Shown: positions 6,374 through 14,354, counted from the stretch's first letter. The stretch is DNA of 18,423 nucleotides from a bacterium (GCA_030549815.1 JAUQQQ010000001.1:1-18423), one strand, 5' to 3'. Notes: a model not told the origin generated them from the sequence alone. A program made the numbers and translations.

Positions 6374-7408
6374 CTATGCTCCTAAAGCTTTACTCCATCT
6401 TGAAACAAAATCACTTTCATCAGCTATTTTCTTAAAATACATATCTTTCCACATAGCATTTATTTTTTGATTTGTGTCATAATACATTTTCCACATATTA
6501 GCTATATGATTCTTTTCATCTAACATTTCACCCCAAATAATTTGCTCCACTTCTCTTCTCATAGCTTGGTCCATAGCCCATTTATTGTAATAATCTACCT
6601 GCATTTGCTTTCTAATATCCATTATCTGTTGATCTAATTGCTGTATTTGTTGATTTATTTGAGTATTAAGAGATGTCAATTCTTGAGAAGCAGCGTCCAT
6701 TTGACCTTTCAAAGTTGTTATCAAATTCCTTTTTTGGTTTATTTGTTGAGCAATTTGTTCAGCTTCCTCAGGTGTTGAAGGATGCTGATTTAATAAATCC
6801 TCTATTTCTTTTTGTAATTGTTGAATTTGCGCCTGCAAAGCTTCTATCTGCTTGTTATAATTGCTATTCATTGAACTTTGATAAGCTTGTAATTGCTTCT
6901 TAAAGCTATTTAGCTGATCAATAGACATTTGGTAATTATCCTGTAACCTCTGCTGCATTTGTTGAAAATTCCTTTCTTCTTCTTGTTTTTCGTTAACCAA
7001 TTGTTGTTTTCTTTGATTCAATGCTTGGATTTGATTATTTAAAGATTGTTTTTGCATATTCAGATTTTCAAGCTTTATTTGATCAGATAATCGCATATAT
7101 TCTTGTATTTTAGGGTCCATGTTTTGGTATTTTGAAGAATTATTAACAACTTCCTGAATTTGCTGATCTATATTTTTTAATTCTTCTTGTTTTTTAGAAA
7201 TCATATCATCGATTTTCTTTATCAATTCTTCCTTTGCTTCTTGGCTTTGAAAAACATCTGATATATTATCATTAACTTGAGTTTGAGAAGTTGAGTTATT
7301 AACAGTGTCACTAACATTTGGTCCTGTGATTTTAGAAGAATCAACAAAACTATCTCGAGTTACCTGTTGATTTACATTAACCGGTTGATTATTTATAGGA
7401 TTAGTCAT
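6374..7408 (-). CDS. Gln-rich coiled-coil protein with Trp-rich C-terminus, unknown function
   Basis: I do not recognise this 344-residue protein. Residues 1-55 are rich in Asn, Ser, Thr and Gln and look disordered. From about 58 to 270 there is a long helical, coiled-coil-like stretch dominated by Gln, Leu, Ile and Lys/Glu (for example QIQQLQKEIEDLL), broken once near HPSTPEEAEQ. The last 75 residues hold five Trp spaced among Met and Tyr (NKW, IIWGEM, NMWKMYY, AMWKDMY, SRW). About one residue in six is Gln, and there is no Cys, signal peptide or membrane helix. The start is secure: AGAGGAGG lies about ten bases before ATG, the strongest ribosome site in the window, which suggests high expression. 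A structural or scaffold role is possible but not shown. Confidence 0.8.
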   Translation of the reverse strand: MTNPINNQPVNVNQQVTRDSFVDSSKITGPNVSDTVNNSTSQTQVNDNISDVFQSQEAKEELIKKIDDMISKKQEELKNIDQQIQEVVNNSSKYQNMDPKIQEYMRLSDQIKLENLNMQKQSLNNQIQALNQRKQQLVNEKQEEERNFQQMQQRLQDNYQMSIDQLNSFKKQLQAYQSSMNSNYNKQIEALQAQIQQLQKEIEDLLNQHPSTPEEAEQIAQQINQKRNLITTLKGQMDAASQELTSLNTQINQQIQQLDQQIMDIRKQMQVDYYNKWAMDQAMRREVEQIIWGEMLDEKNHIANMWKMYYDTNQKINAMWKDMYFKKIADESDFVSRWSKALGA

Positions 7409-7491
7409 ACCCCTTTACCTCCTCTTATACTTGTTTATTTTTTTATTTCAAAAATCCCTCTTACTTTTATCTTTCAAATGTAAAAAAAATG

Positions 7492-8634
7492 TTAATTTTT
7501 TTGCAATTCCTCCTTTATGGTATTAGCAACAAAAACTATAGCATCAATGGTATTCTTTGTAGAAGAAGGTAAGCATAAAGAATTTCGATATACGTCCATT
7601 GAATTTTTATAGTAACTTTCTATATCTTTTTCTAAATACATTTCTACATACTTTCTATAAAATTCCATTAAAGGTAATGGATAAAATAGACGTCTTGTCG
7701 GGATTTGCTTATCAGCCAATTTTTTCTGCAAATCTTCTATGTTCAAACCTTTAAAACTACAACTAATCAACCAGTAATTTGAAATGTCATTATCGCGAAC
7801 TAATTGAAAATCCACATAATCTTGCAAAATCTCCTTATAAATATGGAAGAATTTTCTTTTTAATTCAAGAAAGTAATCCAATTTCTCGAATTGAGCTAAC
7901 AAAATAGCAGCCTCAATATTAGTCATCCTGTAATTAAATCCCAAATCTTCATGGTAATACCCTTTGCTTTCATTCCTTGCCTGCAAAGTTAAAAACCTTA
8001 TATAATCAATATCCTCTCTATTTTTAGAAAAAATAGCACCACCAGAAGAAGCAGTTATAACCTTATTAGCGTTAAAACTAAAAACTCCAAAATCCCCTAT
8101 CGTACCACATCTTTGTTGATTATGAAAACTTCCCAATGCTTCGGCAGCATCTTCTATAACAATCAAATCATATTGTCTTGCTATTTCTATTAAAGAATTC
8201 ATATCAACAGGATTACCATAAAGATGAACAGGTAAGATAAATTTAACATCAATCCCAACCCTTTTACATCTCTCTATCAATAGAGGAATATCATCAATTT
8301 TCATATTCCATGTATCCTTATGAACATCAACAAAAACAGGGATTAAGTTATTGTAAAGAACAGCATGAGCAGTGGCAGCAAACGTGAGAGAAGGAATAAT
8401 AGCACCAACTCTGCCTTTAATATTCCTCTTTTTCAAAGAATAAAGTATAGACAAATGTAACCCTGCAGTCCCACTATAGGTAGCACAAATAAATCCACCC
8501 AAATAACTACCAAACTTCTCCTCAAAAACTTTTATAAGTGGTCCCCTTGTAGAAATAAATCCACTTTCTAAAGCATCTAAACAATATTTTTTTTCCAACT
8601 CCCCTATATTTGCATTATCCAAATAAACCTTCAT
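7492..8634 (-). CDS. DegT/DnrJ/EryC1/StrS family sugar aminotransferase
   Basis: This 380-residue PLP enzyme belongs to the sugar aminotransferase family that converts keto groups of NDP-sugars to amines for surface glycans. The Schiff-base lysine is Lys191 in FSFNANKVITASSGGA. Asp162 in EDAAEALGS should contact the PLP nitrogen. The SGTAGLHLS segment (54-62) binds cofactor phosphate, and HLYGNPVDM (137-145) is a typical family block. N-terminal LDNANIGELEKK and SGFISTRGP fit the perosamine/legionaminic-type (PglE/LegC-like) branch, but exact substrate is not certain. It starts six bases after the ABC ATPase, so it is co-transcribed with the metal genes, although its function points to the nucleotidyltransferase one gene on. 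An 83-base gap to the coiled-coil gene follows. Confidence 0.9.
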   Translation of the reverse strand: MKVYLDNANIGELEKKYCLDALESGFISTRGPLIKVFEEKFGSYLGGFICATYSGTAGLHLSILYSLKKRNIKGRVGAIIPSLTFAATAHAVLYNNLIPVFVDVHKDTWNMKIDDIPLLIERCKRVGIDVKFILPVHLYGNPVDMNSLIEIARQYDLIVIEDAAEALGSFHNQQRCGTIGDFGVFSFNANKVITASSGGAIFSKNREDIDYIRFLTLQARNESKGYYHEDLGFNYRMTNIEAAILLAQFEKLDYFLELKRKFFHIYKEILQDYVDFQLVRDNDISNYWLISCSFKGLNIEDLQKKLADKQIPTRRLFYPLPLMEFYRKYVEMYLEKDIESYYKNSMDVYRNSLCLPSSTKNTIDAIVFVANTIKEELQKN

Positions 8635-8640
8635 ATTTTT

Positions 8641-9366
8641 TCACTCTCCATGTCGATGATTTACATAACTAAATAAATTACTATAAATTATATCCAAATT
8701 CTTACCAAGATCTCCTATTTTACAAGAAATAAAAATCTCACGATTTAAACAAAATAGCCTATCTGTAAATTTACTAACCATATTCAAATCATGACTAACA
8801 ATCAGAATAGTTTTGGCACCTTTAAAAGACATAATTATCTCATAAAAATTTTTCTTACTGTTTTCATCGATAAAATTAGTAGGTTCATCAAGGAGTAAAA
8901 TAGGAGGGTCATTTACAATAGCCCTTGCTAATAGTATCCTTTGAAATTGTCCACCCGACAATTCAAATATAGGCTTATCCTTAATATTATAAGCATCAAC
9001 AATTTTTAAAACATAACTAACTCTATCATTGATATCCATAGAATAACCTTTAAAAACACCAGGGTAAAGAGATAATTTAACAAACTCAAAAGCAGTAATA
9101 GGAATACTTCTATCAACAGAAGAAAACTGCGGTAAATAACCGATCAATCCTTTTGCTTCCTGAGGATTTCTTCCAAAAACATATATTTTTCCAAAATCAG
9201 GTTTTAAAAACCCCAGTATTAATTTTAATAAAGTAGTTTTACCCCCACCATTAGGCCCAACAACCGTTATAATCTCACCCTCATTTACAACAAAACTAAC
9301 ATCCTTCAATACTTCCTCTCCATCATAACTAAAATAAACTTTATCAAAAACCAAAGCTTCTTTCAT
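8641..9366 (-). CDS. ABC transporter ATPase, ZnuC/MntB-like (Zn/Mn/Fe uptake)
   Basis: The 241 residues form one complete ABC domain: Walker A GPNGGGKT (37-44), Q-loop Gln80 in YLPQF, signature LSGGQ (136-140), Walker B ILLLDE (156-161) and H-loop His192 in VSHD. The GPNGGGKTTL form of Walker A is typical of zinc/manganese importers. The C-terminus ends in a His-containing NHRHGE, also seen in ZnuC-like subunits. ATG overlaps the stop of the binding-protein gene (ATGA), so translation is coupled. A ZnuB-type permease should complete the transporter, but the next gene is the aminotransferase and no candidate permease exists elsewhere in the window. Confidence 0.9.
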   Translation of the reverse strand: MKEALVFDKVYFSYDGEEVLKDVSFVVNEGEIITVVGPNGGGKTTLLKLILGFLKPDFGKIYVFGRNPQEAKGLIGYLPQFSSVDRSIPITAFEFVKLSLYPGVFKGYSMDINDRVSYVLKIVDAYNIKDKPIFELSGGQFQRILLARAIVNDPPILLLDEPTNFIDENSKKNFYEIIMSFKGAKTILIVSHDLNMVSKFTDRLFCLNREIFISCKIGDLGKNLDIIYSNLFSYVNHRHGE

Positions 9367-10157
9367 TTTCCACCTATACCAACATACAGTTTCCTAAATT
9401 CTTCATAAAGATTTATTGAATTACTATTAAAAACTATGACTTTTAAATTGTTAGCATTTTTAGTTATATAATCTACAACTTTTCTATCGTAATATGGAGG
9501 AACAATTAGAAATACATTCTTATGGATCAAACTTATTTTTTTAGTAATATCCTTTAAAGCCTTAGGTGAAATGTCTTCCTCATGCATAAAAATAGGAATA
9601 ATCATTACTCCGTAATCCTTAGCAAAATATCTAAACTCATTGTGATAAGAAAGTATAACAATTGAATTGTTTTTTTTGAAAAATGACTCAAATTTTTTAT
9701 CAAGATCAACAAATTTCCTATACTCTTTTCTATAGTTATCACATAATTGATTACTTACTTTAAACTCAGTACTAATTTCTTTATACAACAATTCTATTAT
9801 TCTTTTAGAATTCTTAACAGAAATCCAAAGATGAGGATCATCATCTATCAATTTAATATATTCCTTTAAATTAAATACCTTGTTCTTATCGATTATTTTT
9901 AAAACTTCTTTTTCGATCTCCAAAGTACCAACAACAAATACCTTTTTCGAATTTTTTATATTCTTAACAGTGGAAGGTTTTAAATCCAAACTATGATGAT
10001 CAAAATTTGAAGATAGAATAACATTATAAACATAATCTTTTTGCTTTCCCATAAGAGCACTAAAAAATCCAAACAATGGGTTTATACTAAAAGTATAAAC
10101 ATCTTTTGAAAAAGCAAATGCAAGTATAATCATGAAAAACAACAAAATTTTTATCAT
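9363..10157 (-). CDS. TroA/ZnuA-like metal-binding periplasmic protein
   Basis: This is a 264-residue solute-binding protein of the cluster A-I (TroA) type. The chosen start (ATG 10157-10155) begins a clear signal peptide, MIKILLFFMIILAFAFSK. It overlaps the feoB stop as ATGA and has GGAGG nine bases upstream. An in-frame ATG at 10259 would add 34 Tyr/Cys-rich residues inside feoB and is rejected. Likely metal ligands are His54/His55 in NFDHHSLDLKPS, His109 in DDPHLW and His172 in SYHNEF, all at family positions. The usual fourth acidic ligand near the end is not obvious; the corresponding segment reads VFNSNS. No Cys follows the signal sequence, so it does not look like a lipoprotein. Metal choice (Zn, Mn or Fe) is open; the feoB linkage favours iron or manganese. 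Confidence 0.82.
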   Translation of the reverse strand: MIKILLFFMIILAFAFSKDVYTFSINPLFGFFSALMGKQKDYVYNVILSSNFDHHSLDLKPSTVKNIKNSKKVFVVGTLEIEKEVLKIIDKNKVFNLKEYIKLIDDDPHLWISVKNSKRIIELLYKEISTEFKVSNQLCDNYRKEYRKFVDLDKKFESFFKKNNSIVILSYHNEFRYFAKDYGVMIIPIFMHEEDISPKALKDITKKISLIHKNVFLIVPPYYDRKVVDYITKNANNLKVIVFNSNSINLYEEFRKLYVGIGGK

Positions 10158-12220
10158 TTTAAAAAACCTCCATTGAGAAACAAAATCTTGGAGATCAAGA
10201 AAGACACAAGAATAGCAGTAGAAACAGACATAAGAATAGATATAATAGTATATTTCCAACCTATTTCTCTAACTTGTACAGCAATAGTAGATATACAGGG
10301 AGTATAAAGCAAAATAAACACAGAGAAAACAAATATTTGTGCATTATTCATAACAGCCTTTATATTCTCTGTATTGAAAGCAGAATATAACATAACAAGA
10401 GCATATTCCTTTGCAAGAACTCCAAATATCAATGGTATTCCCGTCTGCTCAGGTAATCCAAGCAATCCAACTGTTAAAAAAGAAAGTGCAGAATTGATAA
10501 TCTTATCCCAACCCAAATAAGAGAAATAATTAAGAACAATTGTCCCCAAAATCAAAATGGGCCATGCACTGTAAACAAAAGCCTTAAACTTTAACCATAT
10601 CTTTATAAAAACAGACCTTAAAGAAGGAACACGGTAAGGAGGAATATGAACCATAAAATGACTAATTCCAATCTTTGAAACCTTATTTATTAATAACAAA
10701 ACTAACGAAATAACGATTAAACTTATCAAATACATTGTTAATCCCCAGAAAACACCTAAAACACCTGTAACTAAAGCCATAATAACCACAGTCCTTGCAG
10801 AACAAGGAACAAAAGGAATAACCATACCAGCAATAATTCTCTCATTATACTTTGTTAATCCCCTTAAACTCATTATAGCACTGACATTACAACCCAATCC
10901 GAGAACAAAACTTAATACACTTCTTCCAGAAATACCAAAATTCTTTAAAAAATTATCCATCAAGTACATCATCCTTGGTATATAACCACTATCCTCGAGT
11001 AAAGCAATAAACAAAAGGAAAGGAATTAAGTAAGGAATAACAATTCCAAGACCTCCAAAAATTCCGTCCTTTAACCCAACAACAAGCGGCTGCCAAATTC
11101 CTAAACCTTTACTTAAAGAATCAATATAAGAAGAAACAGAATCAAACAATTTCTCCATACTATCAGCTAAAAAAGATCCCACAAAATAAGCTAAAAAGAA
11201 TGCCGAGAATAAAACAAATATTAAAACACCATATCCCCAAAATCTGTGAAGAATAATTCTATCAACCAAATCGTCAAACGTAGGAGAAGGTTTAGAATAA
11301 GAAAACGTAGAAGCAGAAATCGACATAATTATATTACTCTTCAATTTTAAAATCTCATCTCTAACTTGTGAAAGAGATTTCAAATTAGGAGCAAATTTTT
11401 CAATATTCATCAAACACGCAGGAATTAATTTACAATTCTCAAGATGACAATTAGTATTTTTAAATATATCCTCTACCATATTTTTCCATAATCTTTTGTA
11501 AGCTTTAATAACGTCAGGTAATTCCTCTTTTGAAAATGAAGATTGATAAAAGATATTGTCCTTATCTATTACGATATTCCCATAATCTTCGAAAGATACC
11601 TTATTTTTTTCTATAATATCAATCAAAGCAAGTAGAGTTTTCAGAGTATTCTCCCCTTTTATTGCTATAGTTGGAATAACAGGAATTGACAAGATCTTTT
11701 GCAATCCATCAATATCGATTCTCACACCTTTTACTCTTGCCTCATCAAACATATTTAAAGCAATAACCATAGGCAAATCCAATGTTAATAAATCAAGTGT
11801 TAAAAGAAGAGAATGAGGTAGAGATACAGCCTCAACAACTTGAATTATTCCATCTATCTTCAACTGTTCATTCATATTCGTAAGTATTTCAAAACTAACT
11901 TTCTCAGCTAAATCAGAATAATTGAGAGAATACATTCCTGGTAAATCGATTAACTCAACAGAATAATTTTTGATGAATATAGTTGTTACATGATATTCAA
12001 CAGTAGTACCTGCATAATTAGCAGTATTGACCTTATAATTGGATAATGAATTAAAGAATGTGCTTTTACCACTGTTTGGATGCCCAACAATTGCTATCCT
12101 TAAATTTTTAGTTCTTTTAAGATTTTTTTTTAGCTCAATAAGATTTGATTGAGCGTTTGATAATTGACATTCATCACAACCTTTTCCTACTTCCCTACTC
12201 TTTGTTATTTTCTTCATCAT
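10154..12220 (-). CDS. feoB: FeoB ferrous iron transporter
   Basis: The 688-residue protein takes up Fe2+ across the inner membrane. The N-terminal G-protein domain has G1 GHPNSGKS (46-53), G3 DLPG (92-95) and G4 NMFD (156-159). From about residue 325 come the hydrophobic gate domains, with GLGCNVSAIM and PCSARTVVI, the conserved core segments of FeoB. Two Cys clusters stand out: CDEC (15-18) before the G domain, and C258, C263 and C269 in the region before the membrane part. The start overlaps feoA by 26 bases, with GGAGG nine bases upstream of ATGATG. The stop overlaps the binding-protein start. No feoC is present. Confidence 0.97.
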   Translation of the reverse strand: MMKKITKSREVGKGCDECQLSNAQSNLIELKKNLKRTKNLRIAIVGHPNSGKSTFFNSLSNYKVNTANYAGTTVEYHVTTIFIKNYSVELIDLPGMYSLNYSDLAEKVSFEILTNMNEQLKIDGIIQVVEAVSLPHSLLLTLDLLTLDLPMVIALNMFDEARVKGVRIDIDGLQKILSIPVIPTIAIKGENTLKTLLALIDIIEKNKVSFEDYGNIVIDKDNIFYQSSFSKEELPDVIKAYKRLWKNMVEDIFKNTNCHLENCKLIPACLMNIEKFAPNLKSLSQVRDEILKLKSNIIMSISASTFSYSKPSPTFDDLVDRIILHRFWGYGVLIFVLFSAFFLAYFVGSFLADSMEKLFDSVSSYIDSLSKGLGIWQPLVVGLKDGIFGGLGIVIPYLIPFLLFIALLEDSGYIPRMMYLMDNFLKNFGISGRSVLSFVLGLGCNVSAIMSLRGLTKYNERIIAGMVIPFVPCSARTVVIMALVTGVLGVFWGLTMYLISLIVISLVLLLINKVSKIGISHFMVHIPPYRVPSLRSVFIKIWLKFKAFVYSAWPILILGTIVLNYFSYLGWDKIINSALSFLTVGLLGLPEQTGIPLIFGVLAKEYALVMLYSAFNTENIKAVMNNAQIFVFSVFILLYTPCISTIAVQVREIGWKYTIISILMSVSTAILVSFLISKILFLNGGFLK

Positions 12221-12434
12221 CCTTAATTTCCTCCAGGACTATCTGTTGAAGAAGATCCCACGATATAGCAACTTTTCTATTAAATCCCATTATCTCCAAA
12301 TAAAAAGTTCTATTATCCTGCGAATGATCCATAATTTTAATAATCGTATTTTCAATCAATCCGAAATTCATGAATTGCGGTTTATTTTGTGTTATCTCTT
12401 TTATCCTGTATGTTTTATTTTTTTGGATATTCAC
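12195..12434 (-). CDS. feoA: FeoA-like SH3-domain protein
   Basis: This 79-residue protein has the size and pattern of FeoA, the small cytoplasmic partner of FeoB: NKTYRIKEI near the start, MNFGLIENTIIKIM as the family's GL-x-x-G-like turn (here Glu-Asn in place of Gly), then a beta-strand pair ending in LLQQIVLEE. A charged tail DDEENNKE follows and overlaps the start of feoB. The start is GTG (12434), only ten bases after the 3' end of tRNA-Lys, with no ribosome site visible between them. The first in-frame ATG, at residue 22, would delete the first strand, so GTG is preferred. Confidence 0.82.
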   Translation of the reverse strand: MNIQKNKTYRIKEITQNKPQFMNFGLIENTIIKIMDHSQDNRTFYLEIMGFNRKVAISWDLLQQIVLEEIKDDEENNKE

Positions 12435-12444
12435 GAATGATAAG

Positions 12445-12517
12445 TGGGCTGTGCAGGACTCGAACCTGCAACCCCTGGATTAAGAATCCAATGCTCTACC
12501 AATTGAGCTAACAGCCC
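12445..12517 (-). tRNA. tRNA-Lys (anticodon CTT)
   Basis: The minus strand folds as a full cloverleaf: acceptor GGGCTGT/ACAGCCC, D arm GCTCAATTGGTAGAGC, anticodon stem TTGGA/TCCAG around loop TTCTTAA, variable GGGTT, and T arm GCAGG-TTCGAGT-CCTGC. The anticodon CUU reads AAG (lysine). The discriminator base is A (12445), and CCA is not encoded. It lies 22 bases after dedA and 10 before feoA, all on one strand, so it is probably cut out of the mRNA. Confidence 0.98.
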
Positions 12518-12539
12518 CTACATTTTATTTATTCTATAT

Positions 12540-13145
12540 TCAATCCAATTTTTCTTTCCTTTTTGTTAAAAATTTATAAAAAACGGGAACAAGAGATAAA
12601 ATGATAATAACAAAGATAAAAATGTGAATGTATTTTTCTACGTTTGGTATAGAAGAACCAAGAAAATATCCAAGTAAAACTAAACCAAAAACCCAAATGA
12701 ATGCACTAATAATGTTATAAACTGAATATACAAAGAAGTTCATTTTTACAATTCCAGCAACAAAAGGGACAAAACCCCTGAAAAATGGGATAAACCGCGC
12801 ATAGATTATAGCTAAAGGACCATACTTATTATAGAACTGTTGCGCCTTAACTATATTTTGTTTATATTTCTCAATTAAATTAACTAATACTTTATCAGCC
12901 AAAAAGTAACCTGCAAAATAAGCAAAATAATTTCCCAAAACAGCAGCAATAAAACAACCCCACAGCGTTAGATTCAAATTAATCATCTTAGCAGCTGCAA
13001 AAAAGCCAAGCGCAAACAATAAAGAATCACCAGGTAAAAAAAATCCCAAAAATATTCCCGTCTCAATAAATATAATCAAGAATACTAAAGGCAACCCCCC
13101 AACTTTTATATAAAAATTAACCAACTCTAATATTCCACTCTCCAT
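12540..13145 (-). CDS. DedA family (VTT domain) membrane protein
   Basis: The 201-residue length is typical of DedA proteins, thought to act as lipid scramblases or flippases such as for undecaprenyl phosphate. The re-entrant motif ETGIFLGFFLPGDSLLF (28-44) and the second motif ARFIPFFRGFVPFVAG (116-131), with Arg117 and Arg123, are the two conserved family blocks. Hydrophobic helices follow, ending in a basic TKRKEK tail. The start is taken at MESGILELV; the ribosome site is weak. It is the first gene of the run leading into tRNA-Lys and feoAB, behind an extended -10 promoter. Confidence 0.93.
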   Translation of the reverse strand: MESGILELVNFYIKVGGLPLVFLIIFIETGIFLGFFLPGDSLLFALGFFAAAKMINLNLTLWGCFIAAVLGNYFAYFAGYFLADKVLVNLIEKYKQNIVKAQQFYNKYGPLAIIYARFIPFFRGFVPFVAGIVKMNFFVYSVYNIISAFIWVFGLVLLGYFLGSSIPNVEKYIHIFIFVIIILSLVPVFYKFLTKRKEKLD

Positions 13146-13165
13146 ATTTATAATTTTCTTTACAA

Positions 13166-13174
13166 ATTATAACA
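13166..13174 (-). promoter_or_regulatory. Extended -10 promoter of dedA-tRNA-feo run
   Basis: TGTTATAAT on the minus strand is a perfect TGnTATAAT extended -10, with only a loose -35 (TTACTG) 16 bases upstream, as is usual for this class. The start would be near 13159, leaving a leader of about 15 nt before dedA. Confidence 0.55.
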
Positions 13175-13220
13175 TTCCCTTTATTGCCAGTAATTAAACT
13201 GTATTGAATTTTTCTTACAT

Positions 13221-13241
13221 AAAAAAACAAATCATTGTTTT
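13221..13241 (-). terminator. Terminator-like hairpin after the pseudopilin pair
   Basis: On the minus strand AAAACAA, loop TGAT and TTGTTTT (13241-13224) form a 7-bp stem that runs into three more T (13223-13221). It lies about 57 bases past the second pseudopilin stop and upstream of the dedA promoter. Mostly A-T pairs, so moderate strength. Confidence 0.5.
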
Positions 13242-13297
13242 AAGGAAGAAACATTTCCAATTGGACCCTTTTCGCAAGAAATATATATCGTTATTAA

Positions 13298-13807
13298 CTA
13301 ATTTGTTTTTAACAGATGAAAAGTCCCAAACGGCACTTTTCTGGGTTTACTATCCTTTCTTACTAACAAACCATTATATATATCCCCATAAACAGAAACT
13401 ATTACCATCCCATTCTTTTCCACTATCTCCGGGTATACTTCCCTTATCATCTTATATTCTTTTCTAACATTTCCTATAAAAAACTCATTTCGCCAATATT
13501 TAGTTTCTCTTTGTCCTATTCCGTAGAAACCTATTGCTCCCAAAACCTCTTTATTTTCATCATTTATCCTAATTACTATCCCTTCATCATTTTGATTTAC
13601 TTGTATTTCTCCTTTTTCAGAGACTTTCATTAATTGAGAAATCCTGCCTGCCAACAAACTTCCTTCTGTCGAGACATCTTTTGTTTTCTGAGAATTCCTT
13701 GAAAATTGATTATACAATATAACTATCTGCACTATAAGTGTTAAAAGAAAACCTATTATCGCAACTGATACCATTACCTCAGCTAAAGTCATCCCCTTCC
13801 TTAACAT
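13298..13807 (-). CDS. Pseudopilin-like protein with type IV N-methylation signal (second of pair)
   Basis: The 169-residue protein opens with MLRKG/MTLAEVMVSVAIIGFLL. Prepilin peptidase would cut after Gly5, leaving Met+1 and the required Glu at +5 (Glu10), followed by a hydrophobic helix of about 20 residues. The rest is a mixed alpha/beta globular part, and the size fits a minor pseudopilin (GspI/PilV-like) rather than a major pilin. It starts two bases after the first pseudopilin, with GAGGG nine bases upstream, so the two are co-transcribed. No secretion ATPase, platform protein or prepilin peptidase is in the window, so the apparatus served is unknown. Confidence 0.78.
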   Translation of the reverse strand: MLRKGMTLAEVMVSVAIIGFLLTLIVQIVILYNQFSRNSQKTKDVSTEGSLLAGRISQLMKVSEKGEIQVNQNDEGIVIRINDENKEVLGAIGFYGIGQRETKYWRNEFFIGNVRKEYKMIREVYPEIVEKNGMVIVSVYGDIYNGLLVRKDSKPRKVPFGTFHLLKTN

Positions 13808-13809
13808 AA

Positions 13810-14316
13810 CTAAAAACCCTCAGATTTATATACAAAAGTAAGATTTTCTCTAGGATCTTCTCCATAGTCACCAATAGGAGGAGGAGAATACCCCTCTGGT
13901 TCAACAACTACACTTATAGGTATGTCAAACTTATGTATAATTTCTCTTCTATCTCTTTTTATTTGCAATTGGCATTGTACAACAGTATTAAAATATTTCT
14001 TATCATCTTTTATGGTGATTGTTGTTCTTTTTTTTCTATAGGTAGCGATTAAACTATTCGATAACTGCATTTTTTTAAAAACTTGGTTTTCATCAGTTAA
14101 AAAACCTTGTAATTCAACTACATCCGGATCTTCAGTAAATTCATCATAAGTCGAAAAGACTAATACTTTAGTTGCTAAATCTTTACTTTCATTAAGAACT
14201 ATTTGAGAGTTTAGAAATTTTGAATAATAAATTCTGAAAGAATAAATTGCACTAATAATTACTGCGATTATCCCCATTGCAATAACAACTTCGACTAACG
14301 TAAAACCCCTCCTCAT
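13810..14316 (-). CDS. Pseudopilin-like protein with type IV N-methylation signal (first of pair)
   Basis: The signal MRRG/FTLVEVVIAMGIIAVI is textbook: cut after Gly4, Phe+1 methylated, Glu+5 (Glu9) for assembly, then a long hydrophobic helix. The 168-residue protein then continues as a polar domain with several beta-like stretches and a Pro-rich segment (VVEPEGYSPPPIGDYGED) near the end. It is probably a minor pilin or pseudopilin of a type IV pilus, type II secretion or competence-like machine. GGAGG nine bases before ATG fixes the start. A promoter pair lies at 14355-14384. Confidence 0.8.
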   Translation of the reverse strand: MRRGFTLVEVVIAMGIIAVIISAIYSFRIYYSKFLNSQIVLNESKDLATKVLVFSTYDEFTEDPDVVELQGFLTDENQVFKKMQLSNSLIATYRKKRTTITIKDDKKYFNTVVQCQLQIKRDRREIIHKFDIPISVVVEPEGYSPPPIGDYGEDPRENLTFVYKSEGF

Positions 14317-14354
14317 AAACCAACCCCTCCAACTTAAGTATCTATTTTATATTT

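Noticed and set aside
7415-7455. TTGAAA and TATAAG 16 bases apart upstream of the coiled-coil gene
   Set aside because: A start from this pair would fall within or past the AGAGGAGG ribosome site, leaving the mRNA without it.
10158-10259. Longer start for the TroA-like gene adding 34 residues
   Set aside because: The addition lies inside feoB, is Tyr/Cys-rich, and would bury the signal peptide; the internal ATG has GGAGG and the ATGA overlap.
13318-13341. Inverted repeat GAAAAGT/ACTTTTC as a terminator
   Set aside because: It lies inside the pseudopilin coding sequence and is not followed by a T-run; the hairpin at 13221-13241 is better placed.
13204-13467. Plus-strand frame across the pseudopilin 3' end
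   Set aside because: Antisense shadow that also spans the terminator hairpin; no ribosome site.
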